DNA from: Morchella semilibera
Lineage: Eukaryota; Ascomycota; Pezizomycetes; Pezizales; Morchellaceae
Assembly: GCA_009192285.1 (NCBI GenBank)
Contig: WBVU01000003.1
Span: 1,271,973-1,335,972 of the forward strand
Direction of reading: 5' to 3'
Length of the DNA: 64,000 nt
Each line of letters opens with the position of its first letter. Positions within the stretch are counted from its first letter, which is position 1. Both the position numbers and the translations under genes were made by a program. The notes beneath the pieces were generated by a model that had not been told where the DNA came from, did not search any database, and was given only the letters and a program-made list of their open reading frames with translations. Shown here piece by piece: positions 59,065-64,000 of this stretch.

Positions 59065-60306
59065 ATGACCTCTTCAGCTACCAATGCATTTGATTATCAA
59101 AAGCTCCATACGGATCTCGAAGGGTTCTTTGTCGCTCACCCTCAAGTGGACCCCGCCGCAACGGAGGAAGCGAAGCAAGCATATGCTCTCCTCCAAAGAG
59201 CGCACGGAGGGGTTCAGCAATATGCAGTCGACCTCACCACTCACCTCTCTGAAACAGAACAAGGCCGAGCTGAGTTTCATAAAGAAGTCCAGGGACTACG
59301 GGCTAAGATCAAAAAGTTACAAGAAGGAGTCAAAGGAGGATTAGAGGAGATCCATGACGACCTAACCAAGCCCTCCAAGTCAGAGAAACTTCCCGACCCG
59401 GAGAAATACCGGGGCGATCGCAAGACTCTTCGGACCTTTCAAAAACAATTACAAATTCAACTTACGGCTAACCTCGATCGTTTTCCTACTTCGGCCCAAC
59501 AATTAGCGTATTCTATTTCTCGATTGGAAGGACCGGCGGCGGATCAATTTCTAGTTTATATTACGGATGAGGGAATCGCTCTCGATTCCATGGTGGAATT
59601 TTTTGAAATTTTGGATAATGCCTTTGGGGATCCGGATCGCGCGGCCACTGCTGCTCGAAATCTGAGGGAGATCAGGCAGCGCCAACGTACTTTTTCTGAG
59701 TACTTTGCAGAGTTTCAGCGATATGCTGCCGACTCTGAGTTTAACGAGGCGGCTAAAATTGAATGTTTGCTGGAGGGACTTAACCAGGACCTAATGGCTT
59801 TAATGATCCAGAATGAAACACAAACCACGATTAAGGACTGCGGGCTGCTACTTCAACGTCTTGATAATAAACAACGGGCGCTACAGGCCAGGATGGGGAG
59901 ATTTCGTTTTCAGATTCCAAGTGCCCCTGCTCCGCGTCCATTTGCTTCTTGTCCCCCAGTTGCACCAGCAACATCCCCAGTCGTACGAGGATCACTCCAA
60001 CCACCACCGAAGAATGCTGCACCAGCGGCCCATCCTTCCTATACTCCAGGGGGAGCTGTCCTTATGGACCTGTCTAATAGTTATCGTCACCCGGACCCCA
60101 GAGAAAGGGAGGCACGTCGCGTGGAGAATCGTTGTTATTATTGCGGGGGGGTTGGACATTTGGTTCGAGACTGTAAGCTTTCACCTTCGGGAAGGGCTGC
60201 ACCTAGGATGAGGGGAGCACTGTTGGAAGCGAAGAAGGAGAAGAAGGAAAAGGAGGAAGAGTTTTTGTCGGATGAGGAGGAGTTAAAAGATTCGTCCCTG
60301 GCCTAA
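59065..60306 (+). CDS. gag: gag polyprotein of the Ty3/Gypsy element
   Basis: This 413-aa frame is a fungal Ty3/Gypsy Gag: a helical N-terminal coiled region, a capsid-like core (retrotransposon gag domain, around FPTSAQQLAYSISRLEGPAA to SEYFAEFQRYAADSEF), a proline-rich linker and one CCHC zinc knuckle, CYYCGGVGHLVRDC. It ends in Lys/Glu-rich sequence. It looks whole. Confidence 0.9.
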   Translation: MTSSATNAFDYQKLHTDLEGFFVAHPQVDPAATEEAKQAYALLQRAHGGVQQYAVDLTTHLSETEQGRAEFHKEVQGLRAKIKKLQEGVKGGLEEIHDDLTKPSKSEKLPDPEKYRGDRKTLRTFQKQLQIQLTANLDRFPTSAQQLAYSISRLEGPAADQFLVYITDEGIALDSMVEFFEILDNAFGDPDRAATAARNLREIRQRQRTFSEYFAEFQRYAADSEFNEAAKIECLLEGLNQDLMALMIQNETQTTIKDCGLLLQRLDNKQRALQARMGRFRFQIPSAPAPRPFASCPPVAPATSPVVRGSLQPPPKNAAPAAHPSYTPGGAVLMDLSNSYRHPDPREREARRVENRCYYCGGVGHLVRDCKLSPSGRAAPRMRGALLEAKKEKKEKEEEFLSDEEELKDSSLA

Positions 60307-60344
60307 GCGGCATAGCCCAGGGACCTCCAAAGGTTTTTTCTAAG

Positions 60345-63300
60345 GTGTCTATTTCTACGTTTTCAGTATCAGAAGGGGAGATGGATGAGAATCAATTGAT
60401 TGTAGTTTGTTCTATTTCTCAAAATAAAAGATCTATTGTACCCACCTATGCCTTGATTGATACTGGAGCGTCGGGATATGCATTTATTGATGAAGACTTT
60501 GTACGCCGCCATGAATTAAAGATGAAGAACTTGCGAACGGAGAGGGAGATTGATGTGATTGATGGAAGACCTATTGAATCAGGAAAGGTAACAAGAAAGG
60601 TGACGCTGGAGTTAGAGATTAATGGGCATGTTGAGGAATGCCCGTTCTTTGTTACTAAGTTGGGACACTATCCGATTGTGATGGGAGTACCTTGGATGAG
60701 GAGACATGGAATTGTTATCGATAGCGGAAGGAATGAGGTCCGCTTCCAATCCTCAGTATGTCTTGAACACTGCATAGCCAACCGCAAACCTATTGTTGCT
60801 CGGGGAATCTCAACACCACCACCAGAGAGGCCGGTTACCCATATTTCGGCAGTCACCCCTCGATCGTTTACGAAGCTTTCCCAAGATTCTACTGTACAGG
60901 TTTATTCAACCACGCTATATGCTGTTAATAAAATATTGGAGATGCCTGCTAATCCTGATGGGACGATCCCAATTGATTACCAACGGTTCCGGCAGTTGTT
61001 TGATGAGACCAATGCCTCTAGACTACCGCCATATTGCCCCTACGACCATGAGATCAAGCTTCAGGAAGGAACAGTACCATCCTTTGGTCCCATGTATAGT
61101 ATGTCGCGGGAGGAGTTAAAGGCGTTGAGGGATTATTTGGCCGACAACTTGCAGAAGGGATTTTTTCGGTCCAGTAACTCTCCAGCTGGTGCTCCGGTGC
61201 TATTTGTTAAAAAGGCTGATGGATCTCTACGTTTGTGTGTCGATTATCGGAAGCTAAATGCTATTACGGTTAAGGATCGATATCCTCTTCCCCTTACACC
61301 GGAAACGATGGCCAACTATTTTACCAAGCTAGATCTACGTTGGGGCTATAATCAGATTAGGATTAAGGAAGGAGACGAGTGGAAAACGGCTTTCAGGATC
61401 CGTTATGGACACTGGGAGTATTTGGTAATGCCTTTTGGTTTGACCAATGCGCCGGCCACTTTTCAACGTTGGATTAATGATATCCTTCGACCCTTTCTGG
61501 ATCGCTGTGCCACGGCCTATCTGGATGATATCCTCATCTATTCGGAGACCCTAGAACAACATCAACAGGATGTGCAACAAGTACTGGAGGCCTTAGAGGC
61601 TAATGAGGTTCATCTGAAGCCTGAGAAGTGCGAATTTAGTGTACAAGAAACAAAATATTTGGGCATGATTTTAACTCCTGGAGGAATGAAGATGGACCCC
61701 GCCAAAGTACAGACGATTGTGGATTGGGAGGTGCCGAAGACGGTGAAGGAGGTTCAGGAATTTCTTGGGTTTGCTAATTTTTATCGACGCTTTATTTATG
61801 CTTACTCCCGGGTGGCTCGGCCGTTGACTACTTTGACGAAAAAGCATGTACGATTTGAGTGGACCCAAAAGGTTGAACAAGCCTTTCAGAAACTTAAAAC
61901 TACCTTCACCACTGCTCCTGTATTGATGCACCCTGATCCTGAAAAGGAATTCATCGTGGAAACCGATGCGTCAGATTATGTGTTGGCAGGAATATTATCA
62001 CAACGCGATGACGAAGGAGTACTCCACCCAGTTGCCTTCTTTTCTAAGACACATTCACTGGCAGAATGCAACTATGAGATTTATGACAAAGAGTTGCTGG
62101 CCATTATTCGTTGTTTTGAGGAATGGAGACCTCATCTGGAGACAGCTCAATTTCAAGTAAAGGTGCTCACAGATCATCGCAATCTTGAATACTTTATGTC
62201 AACTAAATTACTGAACCGGCGTCAAACCCGTTGGGTAGAGTTTTTGTCTCGATTTAATTTTGTTATTCAATATAGGTCCGGGAAGCAGGGAAGGAAGGTT
62301 GATATTTTGACCAGGAGGCCTAAGGATTTACCGAAAGAAGGGGATGAGAGATTGGAACAACAAAGTCGAGTGGTTTTGAGGAAGGAGAACTTAGATGAAA
62401 AGATAGGTTTGTTAGCGGGCTCTTTGTCAAATGAACCCGCTGAAGGATCGTCTCTCGTACTCAATTTGTTTAATAAAGCTTACCAGAGTGATAGCTTTCC
62501 AAACAAAATCCTATCTATGCTCCGAGATGGCGTTCGACAATCGAAAGAGATTTCATTGGCTGAGTGCAAGGAGAGCGAGGAAGGGTTGTTGCTTTACCGG
62601 AATACACTCTATGTTCCTGATTGTGACGAACTTAAACTCTATTTGCTGCAGGAATACCACGATAAACCCGCTGCTGGACATCCTGGAAGGTCAAAAACAT
62701 TGGAGCTCCTGAGTCGAAATTGTTATTGGCCGACTATGCGAAAATATACCGATCGCTATGTTCAAAATTGTCATACTTGTCGACGGTGTAAAGTGAATCA
62801 CAACCCTCTTCAAGGAGTTCTGCGACCGCTATTAGTACCCAAGGGACCTTGGACTGATATTACCATGGACTTTGTAACGGGACTCCCAGAGAGCAATGGG
62901 TTTAATGCTATACTGGTGGTAGTGGACCAGTTAACAAAGATGAAGCATTTGATTCCCACAACGGAAAATGTTAATGCCAGGGATGTGTCTCGTCTATACC
63001 TGGAGCAGGTATGGAAACTGCATGGGCTACCAGAAACCATTGTTTCAGACCGAGGGACACAGTTTACTGCTGAATTTTGGAAAACCCTCTGCGAACGGTT
63101 GGAAATTGCCCCTCGCTACTCTACAGCATTTCATCCTCAAACCGATGGGCAAACAGAAAGGACCAATGCAATTATGGAGCAGTACCTCCGCAGTTATGTA
63201 TCATATCAACAGGATAACTGGGCGGACTTTTTACCTCTGGCTGAATTTGCTACTAATAATCACATTTCCGAAACTACTAATATGTCCCCCTTCCAGGCTA

Positions 63301-63881
63301 ACTATGGGAGGCATCTGAGAATGACATTTGGACCCTTACAACTTGAACACGGACGGACGGTGAATGAGGATCAGGCTAATGGGTTGGCACGAGAGATGTC
63401 TCAGGTATTCGATTTTCTGAAAAGCGAAATGTTTAGGGCACAGAAGATACAGGAGGAGATGGCCAACTTACACCGGACTCCGGCACCTCGATATGCGGTT
63501 GGTGATTTTGCCTGGCTCTCGACTAGAAATATTGAAACAAAACGACCCTCGAAAAAACTTGACTGGAAACAAATTGGTCCCTACCTGGTTAAACGAATCG
63601 TGAGTCCCTATGCCTATGAGTTGGAACTACCTACCTCCATGAAAATACATCCGGTATTTCATGTTTCCCTACTATCGCCAGCGACAAATGATCCTGTTCC
63701 AGGACAAATTGTGAAATCACCCCCACCGGTAGAGGTCGAAGGAGAAATTGAATGGGGAGTGGCAGAGATATTGGATTCTAGAAAGAGAGGGCGACGGGTG
63801 GAATACTTGGTTAGATATGCTGGATATGAAGAACCTTCCTGGCAACCTTCAAGCGATCTCGAACATAGTCCTGATCTTTGA
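60345..63881 (+). CDS. pol: pol polyprotein of the Ty3/Gypsy element (with chromodomain)
   Basis: This long open frame is in a different frame from gag, so expression must use a mechanism known in the family, such as frameshifting or a separate start. Domains in order are aspartic protease (IDTGASGYAF), reverse transcriptase (YLDDILIYS), RNase H (ETDASDYVLAGILSQ), the zinc-binding integrase start (HPGRSKTLELL..CHTCRRCK), the DDE integrase core (TMDFVTGLPE, VSDRGTQFTAEF, FHPQTDGQTERTNA), and a C-terminal chromodomain (VAEILDSRKRGRRVEYLVRY, then AGYEEPSWQP). The chromodomain marks it as a chromovirus. It looks whole. Confidence 0.95.
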   Translation: MSISTFSVSEGEMDENQLIVVCSISQNKRSIVPTYALIDTGASGYAFIDEDFVRRHELKMKNLRTEREIDVIDGRPIESGKVTRKVTLELEINGHVEECPFFVTKLGHYPIVMGVPWMRRHGIVIDSGRNEVRFQSSVCLEHCIANRKPIVARGISTPPPERPVTHISAVTPRSFTKLSQDSTVQVYSTTLYAVNKILEMPANPDGTIPIDYQRFRQLFDETNASRLPPYCPYDHEIKLQEGTVPSFGPMYSMSREELKALRDYLADNLQKGFFRSSNSPAGAPVLFVKKADGSLRLCVDYRKLNAITVKDRYPLPLTPETMANYFTKLDLRWGYNQIRIKEGDEWKTAFRIRYGHWEYLVMPFGLTNAPATFQRWINDILRPFLDRCATAYLDDILIYSETLEQHQQDVQQVLEALEANEVHLKPEKCEFSVQETKYLGMILTPGGMKMDPAKVQTIVDWEVPKTVKEVQEFLGFANFYRRFIYAYSRVARPLTTLTKKHVRFEWTQKVEQAFQKLKTTFTTAPVLMHPDPEKEFIVETDASDYVLAGILSQRDDEGVLHPVAFFSKTHSLAECNYEIYDKELLAIIRCFEEWRPHLETAQFQVKVLTDHRNLEYFMSTKLLNRRQTRWVEFLSRFNFVIQYRSGKQGRKVDILTRRPKDLPKEGDERLEQQSRVVLRKENLDEKIGLLAGSLSNEPAEGSSLVLNLFNKAYQSDSFPNKILSMLRDGVRQSKEISLAECKESEEGLLLYRNTLYVPDCDELKLYLLQEYHDKPAAGHPGRSKTLELLSRNCYWPTMRKYTDRYVQNCHTCRRCKVNHNPLQGVLRPLLVPKGPWTDITMDFVTGLPESNGFNAILVVVDQLTKMKHLIPTTENVNARDVSRLYLEQVWKLHGLPETIVSDRGTQFTAEFWKTLCERLEIAPRYSTAFHPQTDGQTERTNAIMEQYLRSYVSYQQDNWADFLPLAEFATNNHISETTNMSPFQANYGRHLRMTFGPLQLEHGRTVNEDQANGLAREMSQVFDFLKSEMFRAQKIQEEMANLHRTPAPRYAVGDFAWLSTRNIETKRPSKKLDWKQIGPYLVKRIVSPYAYELELPTSMKIHPVFHVSLLSPATNDPVPGQIVKSPPPVEVEGEIEWGVAEILDSRKRGRRVEYLVRYAGYEEPSWQPSSDLEHSPDL

Positions 63882-63953
63882 AAAGAATTTCATAATCGAT
63901 ATCCTTTGAAACCTCGGCCTATCAGGAGCTAGGCTCTAGGAGGGGACCTGATC

Positions 63954-64000
63954 TGTCCCAGCGTCTTGTCATTAGTCCCGAGGGCTCGGTAGTGGAAGCG
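63954..64000 (+). repeat. Start of the 3' LTR (cut by window edge)
   Basis: The first 47 bases of the 3' LTR, TGTCCCAGCG onward, match the 5' LTR at 46 positions. The remainder, about 580 bp by comparison, lies outside the window. Confidence 0.92.

Larger units (their letters stand above)
58374..64000 (+). mobile_element. Ty3/Gypsy LTR retrotransposon, chromovirus branch, looks whole
   Basis: The element starts TGTCCCGGCG; its 5' LTR is about 630 bp (58374-59003, ending ..CTGTCACA, so TG...CA). The 3' LTR begins at 63954 after a purine-rich tract (AGGAGGGGACC) and is cut by the window edge at 64000. The 47 visible 3' LTR bases match the 5' LTR at 46 positions, so the insertion is probably recent. 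The internal part holds gag and pol in separate long frames, with pol order protease, reverse transcriptase, RNase H, integrase, chromodomain: the Ty3/Gypsy (Metaviridae) chromovirus arrangement. Both frames look whole. The bases before the element read CCCCT, a candidate 5-bp target duplication to be matched beyond the 3' LTR. Confidence 0.93.

Overview
This is 64 kb of a filamentous ascomycete (Pezizomycotina) nuclear chromosome. The evidence is monocistronic genes on both strands, many short GT-AG introns (mostly 45-125 nt), fungal-specific families (Pal1, SLS1, Stm1/Oga1-like) and a chromodomain-bearing Ty3/Gypsy element. The long repeat-rich intergenic spaces would suit a Pezizomycetes (truffle or morel-like) genome, but that placement is inference.

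Layout of the main genes: cytosolic phenylalanyl-tRNA synthetase beta (1.35-3.6 kb, +); HUT1-type nucleotide-sugar transporter (6.3-7.5 kb, -); a DFGDF-motif protein likely to bind clathrin adaptors (9.1-11.0 kb, +); a TBC1D5-like Rab GAP (11.8-14.3 kb, +); an unrecognised protein (16.4-17.6 kb, +); TEF1/EF-1alpha (19.3-21.2 kb, +); secreted GH105 hydrolase (22.3-23.7 kb, +); an unrecognised coiled-coil protein (24.9-26.2 kb, -); a galactonate dehydratase-like enzyme (28.1-29.8 kb, -); a GID4/Vid24-type ubiquitin-ligase substrate receptor (32.4-34.25 kb, +); a small N-myristoylated protein (35.8-36.3 kb, +); mitochondrial SLS1 (36.8-39.4 kb, -); a Rad51-fold protein without a recognisable Walker A (39.8-41.4 kb, -); sterol O-acyltransferase (43.3-45.2 kb, +); a Stm1/Oga1-like ribosome or mRNA-binding protein (47.5-48.9 kb, -); Pal1 (51.9-53.6 kb, +); and an AMP-forming acyl-CoA ligase (54.9-57.2 kb, +). 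For eleven genes the exons I chose sum to a multiple of three and rebuild the expected family sequence.

The right end (57.66-64 kb) is retroelement territory. A Ty3/Gypsy chromovirus with whole-looking gag and pol frames sits head-to-head with an older, inverted copy of its own LTR, into which it appears to have inserted. Its 3' LTR runs off the window.

The genes are mostly unrelated housekeeping or single-function loci, not an operon-like system. The only thematic pairing is GH105 with the galactonate dehydratase-like enzyme about 4.4 kb apart (sugar-acid or pectin catabolism). The gene-poor DNA is more structured than it first looks: it holds at least seven short inverted-repeat elements (MITE-like, several with TA target duplications), many long G/C homopolymers and microsatellites, and about 27 copies of the palindrome TACATGTA, roughly 25 times the random expectation and almost all outside genes. 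I see no rRNA, convincing tRNA or CRISPR array.
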